A DNA stretch of 64,000 nucleotides from Vogesella alkaliphila (GCF_014652475.1 NZ_BMYW01000005.1:70692-134691), one strand, 5' to 3'. Numbered from the stretch's first letter, positions 18,154-26,398 are shown. Notes: generated by a model from the letters alone, not told the origin. Program-made: numbers and translations.

Positions 18154-19740
18154 ATGCACGCTTCCCCTGTTGCGGCCAACCTTGCCGCGTCGGCCGATCC
18201 GCTGGCCGCCAGCGACCATGCCTTGCCGCTTGGCGTGCTGCTGCAGCGCTCGCCGGCGCGCTGGCAGCTGCTGCTGGCCTGGCTGCTGTCGCTGGCGCTA
18301 TGCCTGTGGCTGGGCGTGGTCGAGCTGTATGCCGGCTGGTACGGCTACAGCGTGCACTTTGGCGAGCTGGATTTCGTGATCAGCATCTACCCACCGCTGA
18401 CCATCGCCACCCTGTGGGTGTTGTGGTTCGGCTACGCCTGGGGCGCCAGCCTCGCCTATCTCTCCACCTTGCTGGTCGCCTACCTGTCCGGGTTGTCGCC
18501 GGGCTGGGCCTTGCTGTTTGCCTGTTCCAATCCGCTGGGCTTGCTGGTGATGTCGCTGGTGTACCGCCACGTCGGGGTGCGCTATGTGCCGTCGTCGCTG
18601 CCGGCCGCGCTGTTCTTCGTCACCATCTGCTTCATCTCCGCGGTGTCCAGCGCCACCGGCTCCTTCATCTGGAGCTACAGCAACAAGCTGTCGGCGATGG
18701 GCGCCTTCGCGGTGTGGCAGGGCTGGTGGTCGGGCAATTTCCTGCAGACGGTGCTGACCTGCGGCCCGCTGCTGCTGCTGGGTACGCCCGCGGTGCGGCG
18801 CTGGCGCGAGCAACGTTGGCCGCAGCGCGCCGCGACGGCGCCGGCGCAACGCTGGGTGGGGCTGGTGGCGGTGTTCGCGCTGTGCGGCGTGCTGGGCTTC
18901 CTGTGGCTGTCGTTCTGGCTGGCGGACCGCAGCGTGGCGGCGCAGGTCGGCGACAGCGCGCAGGCGTGGCAGCAGCGCGCGATGCTGTATCGCGACTCGG
19001 CGATGGCGGTGTACTGGGTGCTGTCGGTGCTGATGCTGGCGCTGGTGTTCCTCGGCTACCGCTTCTTCCGCCAGCGCACGCTGCAGCTGCAGCAGGCAGC
19101 GCAGAGCGTGGCCTTCGAGCGCGACTGGGCGCTGCAGCGGCAGCAGGAGGCGGAACACGCGCACCAGGCGCTGCAGACGCTGAACCGCGAGCTGGCGGTG
19201 CGCATGGCCGAGGTGGAGCAGCTGCAGCAACAGCTGCAGGATCAGGCGCGGCGCGATCCGCTGACCCGGCTCTACAACCGCCGCTACCTACACGAACGGC
19301 TGCCGGTCGAGCTGCAGCACGCCAACCATCTCGGGCAGTCGCTGTGCCTGGTGCTGATCGACCTCGATCACTTCAAGGCGGTCAACGACCGGTACGGCCA
19401 CGCGATGGGCGACGCGGTGCTGAAGGTGCTGGCGACGCTGTTTGCCGGCCGCCTGCGCGCCGCCGATTTCGCGGTGCGCTACGGCGGCGAGGAGTTCTGC
19501 CTGGTGCTGCCCGGCTGCGACATCGCCGGCGCCGCCGCCTGCGTCGCCGAGCTGCAGCAGGCCTACGCCGACTGCCGCGTGGCCGGTGATAACGGCGAGC
19601 TGCAGGGATTGCGTTTCTCCGCCGGCATCGCCAGCTATCCGGCCCACGGCAGCGACGAGGAGACGCTGCTGCGCGAGGCCGACGCCGCGCTGTACCAGGC
19701 CAAGGCGGCCGGCCGCAACTGCGTGCGCTATCGCGGCTGA
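18154..19740 (+). CDS. membrane-anchored diguanylate cyclase (GGDEF)
   Basis: The 528-aa protein has about eight TM segments in residues ~35-310 (a MASE1-like membrane sensor), a short coiled coil (~320-370), and a C-terminal GGDEF domain with the active-site loop RYGGEEFCLVLPG. An inhibitory-site RxxD (RAAD) lies 5 residues upstream of GGEEF, so the enzyme should make c-di-GMP with product inhibition. Start: ATG 18154 removes a Cys-rich 18-codon extension from 18100, but neither start has a strong ribosome site. No effector gene is adjacent. Two 13-mer copies lie inside (18171 and 18812). Confidence 0.9.
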   Translation: MHASPVAANLAASADPLAASDHALPLGVLLQRSPARWQLLLAWLLSLALCLWLGVVELYAGWYGYSVHFGELDFVISIYPPLTIATLWVLWFGYAWGASLAYLSTLLVAYLSGLSPGWALLFACSNPLGLLVMSLVYRHVGVRYVPSSLPAALFFVTICFISAVSSATGSFIWSYSNKLSAMGAFAVWQGWWSGNFLQTVLTCGPLLLLGTPAVRRWREQRWPQRAATAPAQRWVGLVAVFALCGVLGFLWLSFWLADRSVAAQVGDSAQAWQQRAMLYRDSAMAVYWVLSVLMLALVFLGYRFFRQRTLQLQQAAQSVAFERDWALQRQQEAEHAHQALQTLNRELAVRMAEVEQLQQQLQDQARRDPLTRLYNRRYLHERLPVELQHANHLGQSLCLVLIDLDHFKAVNDRYGHAMGDAVLKVLATLFAGRLRAADFAVRYGGEEFCLVLPGCDIAGAAACVAELQQAYADCRVAGDNGELQGLRFSAGIASYPAHGSDEETLLREADAALYQAKAAGRNCVRYRG

Positions 19741-19810
19741 GCTGCAGTGAGCTTGCCGCCGCGCGCGCGGACGGGTACAACGGCGCTTTGCCACCCGTTT
19801 TCATTCCCTC

Positions 19811-20572
19811 ATGACCCCATCCGATATCCGCGCCGCCGCCATCACCCTCGCGGCGCGCCGCCTCAGCGGTAGCCAGGGCCCGCTGCTGGCCGACGCCCAG
19901 GCGCCGCAGACGCCGGCCGACGCGCTGGCGATCCAGCAGGCCGTCTCCGGCCTGCTCAACGACGCCATCGGCGGCTGGAAGTGCGGCCTGCCGGACGGCG
20001 ACAAGACCGTCGCCGCGCCGATCTACGCGACCACTATTCATACTGCCGCGCCGTGCCCGGTGTGGCTGCGCGACGGCGCGGTGCGCGTCGAGCCGGAGCT
20101 GGCCTTCGTCTTCGACGGCGGCCTGCCGCTGCGCGCCGAGCCTTATTCCGAGGCCGAGATCCGTGCCGCCATCACCCGTGTGCATCTGGCGCTGGAGCTG
20201 ATCGACAGCCGCTACCTGCCGCTGCCGAAGCCGCCGTTCCTGCAGTCGCTCGCCGACGGCCTGGTCAACCAGGGCCTGCTGCTGGGGCCGCAGGTCGATC
20301 GTGACGCCGCCTTTGCGGCCAAGGTATTGGCGCTGACGCTGAATCAGGGCGAGCGCGAGGAAACACTGGCCGGCGTACACCCGGCCGGCGATCCGCTGGC
20401 GCCGCTGTACTGGCTGCAGGGCTTCCTCGCCGCGCGTGGCGAGGCGATTCTGCCGGGACAGGTGGTGATCACCGGCTCCTATGCTGGTGTGCTGACGCTG
20501 GCGCCGGAGTGCGAGGCGAGCCTGCGCTACGGCGAGCTGGGCCAGCTAAGCGCCTGTTTTAGCGCGCGATAA
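19811..20572 (+). CDS. fumarylacetoacetate hydrolase-fold hydratase/decarboxylase (MhpD-like)
   Basis: The 253-aa protein is of the FAH/2-oxopent-4-enoate hydratase (MhpD/CatI) type. It has 'GGWKCGLPDG' near the N-terminus, the metal-binding 'VRVEPELAFVF' with paired acidic residues, 'VHLALELIDSRY', and C-terminal PGQVVITGSYAGV. Such enzymes hydrate or decarboxylate 2-oxo acids from catechol-type pathways. No other catabolic genes are adjacent, so the substrate is open. It follows the GGDEF gene by 70 nt. Confidence 0.8.
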   Translation: MTPSDIRAAAITLAARRLSGSQGPLLADAQAPQTPADALAIQQAVSGLLNDAIGGWKCGLPDGDKTVAAPIYATTIHTAAPCPVWLRDGAVRVEPELAFVFDGGLPLRAEPYSEAEIRAAITRVHLALELIDSRYLPLPKPPFLQSLADGLVNQGLLLGPQVDRDAAFAAKVLALTLNQGEREETLAGVHPAGDPLAPLYWLQGFLAARGEAILPGQVVITGSYAGVLTLAPECEASLRYGELGQLSACFSAR

Positions 20573-20912
20573 CCGCCGATGGTAGCGCGATCGCCGGTTG
20601 GCGGCCGCTGTCAGCGCCTGGCACTGGATACAATATTTAAATTGCTATAAGTTATATAAAAACAAATGTTTGCAATTTTGCGACATAAGGGTAGGATGGT
20701 GCATCGCAGCGATTGACACAAACGAATGTATATTGTTCAATTGTGTACAACAACTTGATTAACGCCGATTTGAACACAGCTTGCGGGCGTAAAACAGCTA
20801 AAGCGTGGGGATTGTTTTACCAAACGATTCTCCCAATTTTCGATACCGAAGATTCCACGTGATAAAGCCCGCCAGCGCAAACCCGGCGGGCTTTATTGCT
20901 TCGGAGTCCAGG
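20573..20912 (+). promoter_or_regulatory. metNIQ leader/promoter region
   Basis: This AT-rich 340-bp gap holds a TTGACA (20713-20718) that can pair with a weak -10 (TTCAAT, 20736-20741) at 17-bp spacing. It also has two hairpins close to metN. The first, about 20806-20834, has a stem around the loop TACC followed by AATTTT. The second, 20862-20896, is a perfect 12-bp stem. The arrangement suggests transcription attenuation or start-codon control. I do not recognise a known SAM riboswitch consensus. Confidence 0.5.
20862..20896 (+). terminator. terminator-like hairpin in the metN leader
   Basis: Perfect 12-bp inverted repeat ATAAAGCCCGCC / GGCGGGCTTTAT with an 11-nt loop, ending 16 nt before the metN ATG. 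The U-tract is short (CTTTATT), so it could be an attenuator, a weak terminator or a stabilising 5' hairpin. Confidence 0.6.
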
Positions 20913-21650
20913 ATGATTCACCTCAAAAACGTACACAAGCGCTTCCGTCGCCCCGAAGGCGGCTGGTTTGACGCCGTGCGCGACACCACCCTCCACATCA
21001 AGGCGGGCGAGATTTTCGGCCTGATCGGGTTTTCCGGCGCCGGCAAATCCACGCTGCTGCGACTGATCAACCTGCTGGAACGTCCCGACCACGGCAGCGT
21101 CAATGTCGACGGCCGCGATCTGACCGGCCTGTCCGCCGCCGAGCTGCGCCGCGCGCGCCAGAATATCGGCATGGTGTTCCAGCAGTTCAACCTGATGGCC
21201 AACCGCACGGTGGCGGCCAACATCGCCTTTCCGCTGGAGATCGCCGGCTGGAGCCGCGCGGATATTGATCAACGCGTGGCGGAGTGCCTGGACATCGTCG
21301 GCCTCGCCGACCGCGCCGGCCACTATCCGGCACAGCTGTCCGGCGGCCAGAAGCAGCGCGTCGGCATCGCCCGCGCACTGGCGCCGCGGCCGCACGTGAT
21401 CCTCGCCGATGAGCCGACCTCGGCGCTGGACCCGAAAACCACGCAGTCCATCCTCGACTGCCTGCAGGACATCAACGCCCGTTTCGGCGTCACCGTGGTG
21501 ATCGTCACCCACGAAATGCACGTCATCCGCTCCATCTGCCACCGCGCCGCCTTGCTCGACGCCGGCGAAGTGGTCGAGCTGCTGGACGTCACCGACAAAC
21601 AGGTCGCGGCGCGCTCGGCGCTGGCCAAATCGCTGCTGGAGGCCGCATAA
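20913..21650 (+). CDS. metN: methionine ABC transporter ATPase
   Basis: The 245-aa ABC ATPase has Walker [10 protein letters not shown] (39-47), a Q-loop in MVFQQFNLM, the signature [15 protein letters not shown], Walker [13 protein letters not shown] and an H-loop THEM. It energises MetI for D/L-methionine uptake. It ends about 100 residues before the usual MetN C-terminus, so it lacks the NIL/ACT-like domain that gives transinhibition by methionine in E. coli; short MetN also occurs in Neisseria. Start ATG 20913 with GGAG upstream; an in-frame extension would read through the leader hairpins. Confidence 0.93.
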   Translation: MIHLKNVHKRFRRPEGGWFDAVRDTTLHIKAGEIFGLIGFSGAGKSTLLRLINLLERPDHGSVNVDGRDLTGLSAAELRRARQNIGMVFQQFNLMANRTVAANIAFPLEIAGWSRADIDQRVAECLDIVGLADRAGHYPAQLSGGQKQRVGIARALAPRPHVILADEPTSALDPKTTQSILDCLQDINARFGVTVVIVTHEMHVIRSICHRAALLDAGEVVELLDVTDKQVAARSALAKSLLEAA

Positions 21651-22340
21651 ATGGACGAACAACTGACGCTTGCCCAGGCGCTGACCAACCTGTCGGATCT
21701 CGCGCCGGAAATCTGGCAGGCCAGCGTGGAAACCGGGCTGATGCTGGCCATCGGCCTCTCCGTGGCCATCGTGGTCGGCGGCCCGCTGGGCATCCTGCTG
21801 TACCTGACGCAGCCGGGACAGCTGTTCGCCAACCGCGCCGTCAACGGCGTGGTCGGCTGGTTCGTCAACCTGGTGCGCTCCTTCCCGTTCATCATCCTGA
21901 TGGTGTCGCTGGTGCCGCTGACGCGGCTGCTGGTCGGCTCCACCATCGGCCCGGTCGCCGCCGCGGTGCCGCTGTCGTTCGCCGCCATCCCGTACTTTGC
22001 GCGGCTGGTGGAGCAGACGCTGCGCGAGATCCCGCGCGGCGTGATCGAGGCGGCCGAGGCGATGGGCGCCAGCCCGGCGCAGATCATCTGGAAGGTGTTG
22101 CTGGGCGAGGCCCGCGCCGGCCTGATCTCCAGCCTGACCATCCTCACCATCAGCTTCCTCAGCTATTCGGCGGTGGCCGGCGTGGTCGGCGGCGGCGGCA
22201 TCGGTGACCTGGCCATCCGTTACGGCTACTACCGCTTCCAGACCGAGGTGATGGTGGCGATGGTGCTGCTGCTGGTGGTGATCGTGCAGATCATCCAGTT
22301 TGCCGGCAACCGCCTCGCGGCTCGCCTCGACAAGCGTTAA
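21651..22340 (+). CDS. metI: methionine ABC transporter permease
   Basis: The 229-aa MetI-type permease has five predicted TM segments and the EAA-like loop 'IEAAEAMGASPAQIIWKVLL'. It starts directly after the metN stop with no spacer. It forms the membrane channel of the MetNIQ importer. Confidence 0.94.
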   Translation: MDEQLTLAQALTNLSDLAPEIWQASVETGLMLAIGLSVAIVVGGPLGILLYLTQPGQLFANRAVNGVVGWFVNLVRSFPFIILMVSLVPLTRLLVGSTIGPVAAAVPLSFAAIPYFARLVEQTLREIPRGVIEAAEAMGASPAQIIWKVLLGEARAGLISSLTILTISFLSYSAVAGVVGGGGIGDLAIRYGYYRFQTEVMVAMVLLLVVIVQIIQFAGNRLAARLDKR

Positions 22341-22414
22341 GCACTCAATTTAAAGCGGCGGGCGTTCACGCAGACGCCACGCCATTGGACAAAGCCTCTC
22401 ACAAGGAGAACACC

Positions 22415-23224
22415 ATGCGCAGACTCGTACTGAAATCCATCGCTGTTGCCGCCATCGGCCTGACCGCTGCGGCCAACGTTTACGCTGCCGACCCGGCGAA
22501 AAAGGAAATCACCATCGGCACCACCGTTGGCGACTTCGGCGACCAGGTGAAACTGCAGATCAAGCCGCTGCTGGAAAAGCAGGGCTACAGCGTGAAACTG
22601 GTGGAATTCACCGACTACGTGCGCCCGAACCTGGCGCTGCAGGAAGGCTCGCTGGACGTCAACGTGTTCCAGCACAAGCCTTACCTCGACAACTTCGCCC
22701 GTGAAAACAAGCTGCAGCTGAAGGAAGTGTTCCAGGTGCCGACCGCGCCGCTGGGCATCTACGCCGGCAAGCTGAAGTCGCTGAAGGACGTGAAAGTCGG
22801 CAGCACCCTGGCGGCACCGAACGATCCGTCCAACTTCGCCCGCGCGCTGGTGATGCTGAACGATCTGGGCTGGGTCAAGCTGAAGAAGGGCATCAACCCG
22901 CTGACCGCGTCGGAAAAGGACATCGAAGTCAACGTCAAGAAGATCAAGATCGTGCCGCTGGAAGCCGCGCAACTGCCGCGCTCGCGCGCCGATGTTGACT
23001 TCGCGGTGGTGAACGGCAACTACGCCGTCAGCTCCGGCATCAAGCTGACCGAAGCCGTGTACCAGGAAAAGAGCTACGCCTACGTGAACTGGGGCGTGGT
23101 GCGCGCGGCTGACGTGAACAAGCCGTGGGCCAAGGACGTGATCGCCGCCTACAACTCGCCGGCGTTCCGCGCCTGGGCGAAGCAGAAGTTTGCCGGCTAC
23201 AAGTTCCCGGCCAACTGGAAGTAA
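22415..23224 (+). CDS. metQ: methionine-binding periplasmic protein
   Basis: The 269-aa substrate-binding protein of the NlpA/MetQ family has 'KKEITIGTTVGDFGDQVK', the 'LVEFTDYVRPNLAL' segment, QEGSLDVNVFQHKPYLDNF and PNDPSNFARAL. The signal peptide (MRRLVLKSIAVAAIGLTAAANVYA) has no lipobox Cys, so it appears to be a soluble periplasmic protein, unlike lipidated MetQ of many bacteria. AAGGAG lies 7 nt before the ATG. A 13-mer copy encodes part of the signal peptide (22468-22480). Confidence 0.94.
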   Translation: MRRLVLKSIAVAAIGLTAAANVYAADPAKKEITIGTTVGDFGDQVKLQIKPLLEKQGYSVKLVEFTDYVRPNLALQEGSLDVNVFQHKPYLDNFARENKLQLKEVFQVPTAPLGIYAGKLKSLKDVKVGSTLAAPNDPSNFARALVMLNDLGWVKLKKGINPLTASEKDIEVNVKKIKIVPLEAAQLPRSRADVDFAVVNGNYAVSSGIKLTEAVYQEKSYAYVNWGVVRAADVNKPWAKDVIAAYNSPAFRAWAKQKFAGYKFPANWK

Positions 23225-23309
23225 ACGTTTTATCCGCGCTGATTGCTGATTGCTGATGGCAGCGGCGCGGCGGTTTTCCTTGAAACACTCCTGGCATTCA
23301 AGGCTGCTC

Positions 23310-23341
23310 GGCGGATCCTGCGATCCGCCATTTTTTTTTTG
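23310..23341 (+). terminator. rho-independent terminator after metQ
   Basis: Stem GGCGGATC / GATCCGCC with a 4-nt loop followed by A and at least ten T. It is a strong intrinsic terminator for metNIQ. Confidence 0.9.
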
Positions 23342-23449
23342 GCTATGTCTCAGTGACGGGGGCCAGGGTTGGCCGCAGGTCGTGCTGCTGCAGTGCCGCG
23401 CGGCCCGCGTTATGATGCCTGTCATCGTCAACGCCCGCGAGGTCCCGCC

Positions 23450-23785
23450 ATGAGCCAGTTTGTTTCTTCCATTGCCGCCGATGACGGCGACGGCCTCAGT
23501 CTCGATTTTGCCCTCGGCCTGTATGCCAGCAACCGCCTGCTGCTGTCGCGCCACGACGACGACGCCCTGCCGGCGGACGAGCGCGGCATCGTGATGACCA
23601 GCGATGACGACGATCCCAACGAGCGTCTGCTGTCGGTGGTGTGGGGCAGTACCAGCGTGGTGCTGCTCAGCAGCCACAAGGAATACGTGCTGGACGTGTC
23701 GCACGTCGGCGCCGGCGAGCTGGCGGCGGCGCGGGCGATGCTGACGCGCATGAATCACGACGCGGTGGTCACCGTGGATGAATAA
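23450..23785 (+). CDS. hypothetical protein, 111 aa
   Basis: A small acidic protein (MSQFVSSIAADDGDGLSLDF ... MTSDDDDPNERLL ... VTVDE) with no membrane segment and two Asp-rich stretches. It starts at ATG 23450 after GAGGTCCCGCC. Codon use matches the chromosomal genes. I do not recognise the family. It stands alone between the metQ terminator and the MITE. Confidence 0.6.
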   Translation: MSQFVSSIAADDGDGLSLDFALGLYASNRLLLSRHDDDALPADERGIVMTSDDDDPNERLLSVVWGSTSVVLLSSHKEYVLDVSHVGAGELAAARAMLTRMNHDAVVTVDE

Positions 23786-23786
23786 A

Positions 23787-23928
23787 GGGCACCTCGAAAA
23801 ACCCCTGCTTTCGTTGCGATACGGCGTTACTCGCGAAAAATTCCTCCTTGCCTATCAACCCTATACAGCGTCGGAATTTTGCGCTCGCGCCTTGTCTCGC
23901 TTGGAAACCAGGGCTTTTCGAGGCACCC
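23787..23928. mobile_element. foldback MITE-like element (142 bp)
   Basis: The terminal inverted repeats GGGCACCTCGAAAA (left) and TTTTCGAGGCACCC (right) differ at two positions. Inner parts also pair (GCGAAAAATTCC left, GGAATTTTGCGC right), so the whole element can fold into one long hairpin. It carries no ORF. I recall similar elements (…TCGCGAAAAATTCCTCC…) scattered in betaproteobacterial genomes. The flanking AT dinucleotides do not show a clear target duplication. Confidence 0.7.
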
Positions 23929-23937
23929 TAAACTTGT

Positions 23938-23957
23938 TGCGGCCAACCTTGGCCGCA
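23938..23957. repeat. inverted pair of the 13-mer uptake-like motif
   Basis: TGCGGCCAA-CC-TTGGCCGCA: two head-to-head copies in the gap between the MITE and the gltX terminator. The plus-strand copy is exact (TGCGGCCAACCTT). It lies 5 nt from the terminator stem, recalling paired uptake sequences near terminators in Neisseria. Confidence 0.75.
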
Positions 23958-23962
23958 GCCGT

Positions 23963-23989
23963 AAAAAAGCCCCGCACTGGCGGGGCTTT
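23963..23989 (-). terminator. gltX terminator
   Basis: Stem AAAGCCCCG / CGGGGCTTT with a 6-nt loop. On the minus strand it is followed by a run of T (TTTTTTAC), so it terminates gltX, whose stop is 38 nt upstream. Confidence 0.85.
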
Positions 23990-24026
23990 GTCGTGTGATG
24001 GCGCCGGGTGGCAGCAGGCGGGTGGC

Positions 24027-25412
24027 TTAGCCGCGCATGCGGCGCAGCACCTCTTCCTTGCCGATCAGCGCCAGCACCGCGTCCACCGACGGCGTCTGCG
24101 CGGTGCCGCAGACCAGCACGCGCAGCGGCATGCCCAGCTGGCCCATCTTGATGCCTTCGTCGGCGCAGAACGGCTTGAACAGCTCGTGGATGCTCTCGGC
24201 GGTCCAGCTGTCCAGTGCGGCCAGGCGCTCGGCAAAGCGCAGCATGCGCGCGTGGCTGTCGGCGGACAGGTGTTTTTCCACGTCGGCGGCGGCCGGCTCG
24301 CGCTTGGCGTAGAAGTAGTCCACTTCCTGTGCCAGCGCGTTGAGGTCCTGCACGCGCTCCTTCACCAGCGCGACCACGTCCGACAGCGCCGGGCCGGCGC
24401 TGGTGTCAACGTTGGCCGCAGCCAGGCGGCCGGCGATCAGTCCGGCCAGGCGAGCGTTGTCGGCGGCCTTGATGTACTGCGCGTTCAGCCACAGGAATTT
24501 CTCGTGGTTGAAGCGGCTGGGCGAGCCGCTGACCGCTTCCAGCGTGAACCACTCCACGAACTGCTTCATGTCGAACAGCTCGTCGTCGCCGTGGCCCCAG
24601 CCCAGGCGCGCCAGGTAGTTCAGCAGCGCTTCCGGCAGGATGCCCTTGTCGGCGTAGTCCACCACGCTCACCGCGTCGCGGCGCTTGGACATCTTCTGGC
24701 CGTCCTCGTTGAGGATCATCGGCAGGTGGCCGTACACCGGCAGCGGCGCGTTCAGCGCCTTCAGGATGTTGATCTGGCGCGGGGTGTTGTTGACGTGGTC
24801 GTCGCCGCGGATCACGTGGGTGATGTTCATGTCCCAGTCGTCCACCACCACACAGAAGTTGTAGGTCGGGCTGCCGTCCGGGCGCGCGATGATCAGGTCG
24901 TCCAGCTCGGTGTTGGCGAACTCGATGCGGCCCTTGACCGCGTCGTCCCACGCCACCACGCCGTCCAGCGGGTTCTTGAAGCGGATCACCGGCTGCACGC
25001 CGGCCGGTGGCGGCGGCAGGGTCTTGCCGGCCTCCGGGCGCCAGCGGCGGTCGTAGCGCGGCTTCTCGCCCTTGGCTTCCTGCTCGGCGCGCAGCGCTTC
25101 CAGCTCTTCCTTGCTGCAGTAGCACGGGTAGGCGTGGCCGGATGCCAGCAGCTGCTGGATCACTTCCTTGTAGCGGTCAAAGCGCTGCGTCTGGTAGAAC
25201 GGGCCTTCGTCGTAGTCGAGGCCGACCCAGTGCATGCCGTCGAGGATGGCCTTGACCGATTCCGGGGTCGAGCGCTCCAGGTCGGTGTCTTCGATGCGCA
25301 GCACGAAGGTGCCGCCGTGTTTGCGGGCAAACGCCCAGGAGAACAGCGCGGTGCGGACACCGCCGATGTGCAGGAAGCCGGTCGGGCTGGGGGCAAAGCG
25401 AGTGCGGATCAT
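24027..25412 (-). CDS. gltX: glutamyl-tRNA synthetase
   Basis: The 461-aa class I aminoacyl-tRNA synthetase begins [20 protein letters not shown], with the HIGH-like motif HIGG at about residues 15-18 and the KMSKR motif (GQKMSKRRD) near 240. The C-terminal anticodon-binding region ends [10 protein letters not shown]. The CYC segment in [13 protein letters not shown] fits the zinc-type catalytic insert. It charges tRNA-Glu with glutamate; a tRNA-Glu gene lies about 7 kb away beyond the island. Start ATG 25412; the ribosome site is weak. The gene contains one 13-mer copy (24408-24420). Confidence 0.95.
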   Translation of the reverse strand: MIRTRFAPSPTGFLHIGGVRTALFSWAFARKHGGTFVLRIEDTDLERSTPESVKAILDGMHWVGLDYDEGPFYQTQRFDRYKEVIQQLLASGHAYPCYCSKEELEALRAEQEAKGEKPRYDRRWRPEAGKTLPPPPAGVQPVIRFKNPLDGVVAWDDAVKGRIEFANTELDDLIIARPDGSPTYNFCVVVDDWDMNITHVIRGDDHVNNTPRQINILKALNAPLPVYGHLPMILNEDGQKMSKRRDAVSVVDYADKGILPEALLNYLARLGWGHGDDELFDMKQFVEWFTLEAVSGSPSRFNHEKFLWLNAQYIKAADNARLAGLIAGRLAAANVDTSAGPALSDVVALVKERVQDLNALAQEVDYFYAKREPAAADVEKHLSADSHARMLRFAERLAALDSWTAESIHELFKPFCADEGIKMGQLGMPLRVLVCGTAQTPSVDAVLALIGKEEVLRRMRG

Positions 25413-25519
25413 GTTTGGATGGCCAGCGAATGCGGAAAAACGGCTATTGTACGCTGCCGGCAAAATGGCGGGCAAACCGTCGCCGTCGCGGAGGCGCTTT
25501 CCGCCGCATCGCGGTCGCT

Positions 25520-25539
25520 TGCGGCCAACGTTGGCCGCC
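25520..25539. repeat. palindromic double copy of the 13-mer uptake-like motif
   Basis: GCGGCCAACGTTGGCCGC (25521-25538) is an 18-bp perfect palindrome formed by two overlapping copies of the motif. It is intergenic, 5 nt from a 14-bp terminator stem. Confidence 0.8.
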
Positions 25540-25544
25540 ATGCA

Positions 25545-25574
25545 AAAAGCCCGTTACCGAGGTAACGGGCTTTT
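25545..25574. terminator. bidirectional terminator hairpin upstream of gltX
   Basis: Perfect 14-bp stem AAAAGCCCGTTACC / GGTAACGGGCTTTT with a 2-nt loop. T runs on both strands make it usable in both directions. It directly precedes the first att-like repeat of the island. Confidence 0.8.
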
Positions 25575-25576
25575 CC

Positions 25577-25587
25577 TGTTCTGGCGT
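25577..25587. repeat. att-like repeat, copy A
   Basis: TGTTCTGGCGT followed by gcCAACGAtGATG. It matches copy B (26325) over about 24 bp with small gaps, and copy C (32162) in the core CTGGCGT. It marks the left edge of the accessory island, right after a terminator hairpin. Confidence 0.5.
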
Positions 25588-25899
25588 GCCAACGATGATG
25601 AACATGGGCACTGGCAAACAACACTATTCATTGCTTCACAAACAACTAGCTGGACGAAGGCGTGAGTGCTGGACTATGCTGACAGCACAAATCGAATGCT
25701 AGCGGCTTGTGATAAGCCTAAGCATCCTTAACGCCTCAAGAGATGACTCGTCGAGCGAGACTGGCAGTCTTGGATGCTTTCACCAGAGCTATTCTGGTTT
25801 GCTGGCACTTGGGAAGTTAGCGCGACGCTACTTCGGTCCGTATACAGGAGGCCACCTCTGGCTGTCATACGGCATAACCTTGAAGTTAAAGGTCATGCA

Positions 25900-26295
25900 A
25901 TGCCTGTGCTCAATAGCAATATCAAACCCGCCTCCTTGGCTGTCCATAAGCAGCTTTCTTACGAACAATTGCTTGCCGCCTGGCTTTCCAGTGCTGGTTG
26001 GGAAGTGCTTATTCCCGCAATCGATCATGGCAAAAAAACAGATCTCGTTATTGCTGATGACGATCACTATTACCGAATTCAGGTAAAAAGCATCGAGTCA
26101 AATGATGAGTCTTGTTATGTCGAGAACAAGTGGAAGGGGGTGAATATTGATTTTGTCGTCTACTTTTCCAGAACCGCTGAGTGGGGTTATATAGCGCCGG
26201 CGTTTTCAGAGGCAAGGCGCCGTTTAGATCATCCTTCCAATGTTCGATTTCATCAACACCCAAAGCATTTTCTAAAGGCATTTTCGAAGATATGA
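25900..26295 (+). CDS. PD-(D/E)XK nuclease-like protein (group I intron endonuclease type)
   Basis: The 131-aa protein contains an N-terminal helix (KQLSYEQLLAAWLSSAGWEV) and the PD-(D/E)XK core 'KKTDLVIADDDHYYRIQVKS', in which Asp (TD) and the Q-x-K strand form the active site. It resembles the PD-(D/E)XK endonucleases related to I-Ssp6803I, which also occur outside introns. Start ATG 25900 has AAAGG 7 nt upstream; an upstream in-frame ATG at 25774 lacks one. It is bracketed by att-like copies A and B, so it is probably an acquired module. Whether it is an active nuclease is unknown. Confidence 0.7.
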   Translation: MPVLNSNIKPASLAVHKQLSYEQLLAAWLSSAGWEVLIPAIDHGKKTDLVIADDDHYYRIQVKSIESNDESCYVENKWKGVNIDFVVYFSRTAEWGYIAPAFSEARRRLDHPSNVRFHQHPKHFLKAFSKI

Positions 26296-26296
26296 A

Positions 26297-26320
26297 AAAA
26301 GCCACCTTGCGGTGGCTTTT
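26297..26320. terminator. terminator after the PD-(D/E)XK gene
   Basis: Stem AAAAGCCACC / GGTGGCTTTT with loop TTGC, followed by TATAT. It starts immediately after the stop codon and lies 4 nt before att-like copy B. Confidence 0.85.
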
Positions 26321-26324
26321 TATA

Positions 26325-26334
26325 TGTCTGGCGT
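26325..26334. repeat. att-like repeat, copy B
   Basis: TGTCTGGCGT is an exact 10-bp direct repeat of 32162-32171 (copy C). Beyond the core, B continues atCAACGAgGATG, like copy A. It may be the left attachment site of the Rep/recombinase/PARIS module. Confidence 0.55.
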
Positions 26335-26398
26335 ATCAACGAGGATGGGACTGATCACTGAGGAATGGGGTTTTTCGCGAATATATTGGCTTCGCAGT

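Larger units (their letters stand above)
25413..25899. other. gltX-to-nuclease intergenic region, highly structured
   Basis: Besides the motif palindrome, terminator and copy A above, this gap contains a cluster of perfect stems: AGGCGT 25658-25663 with ACGCCT 25731-25736; GTGCTG 25666-25671 with CAGCAC 25683-25688; GGCTT 25704-25708 with AAGCC 25714-25718; AAGCATCC 25720-25727 with GGATGCTT 25772-25779; CTCG 25747-25750 with CGAG 25756-25759; ACCAGA 25782-25787 with TCTGGT 25793-25798. The first and fourth stems cross, giving a possible pseudoknot. No exon or tRNA is visible. It could be a structured RNA linked to the downstream nuclease-like gene, or a recombination site. Confidence 0.45.

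Noticed and set aside
25666-25690. Group I intron on the minus strand (the complement contains a CATAGTCC segment like the P7 3' strand)
   Set aside because: No matching P7 5' strand (GACTA) was found upstream on that strand, and no split gene is visible; kept only as a structured-region finding.
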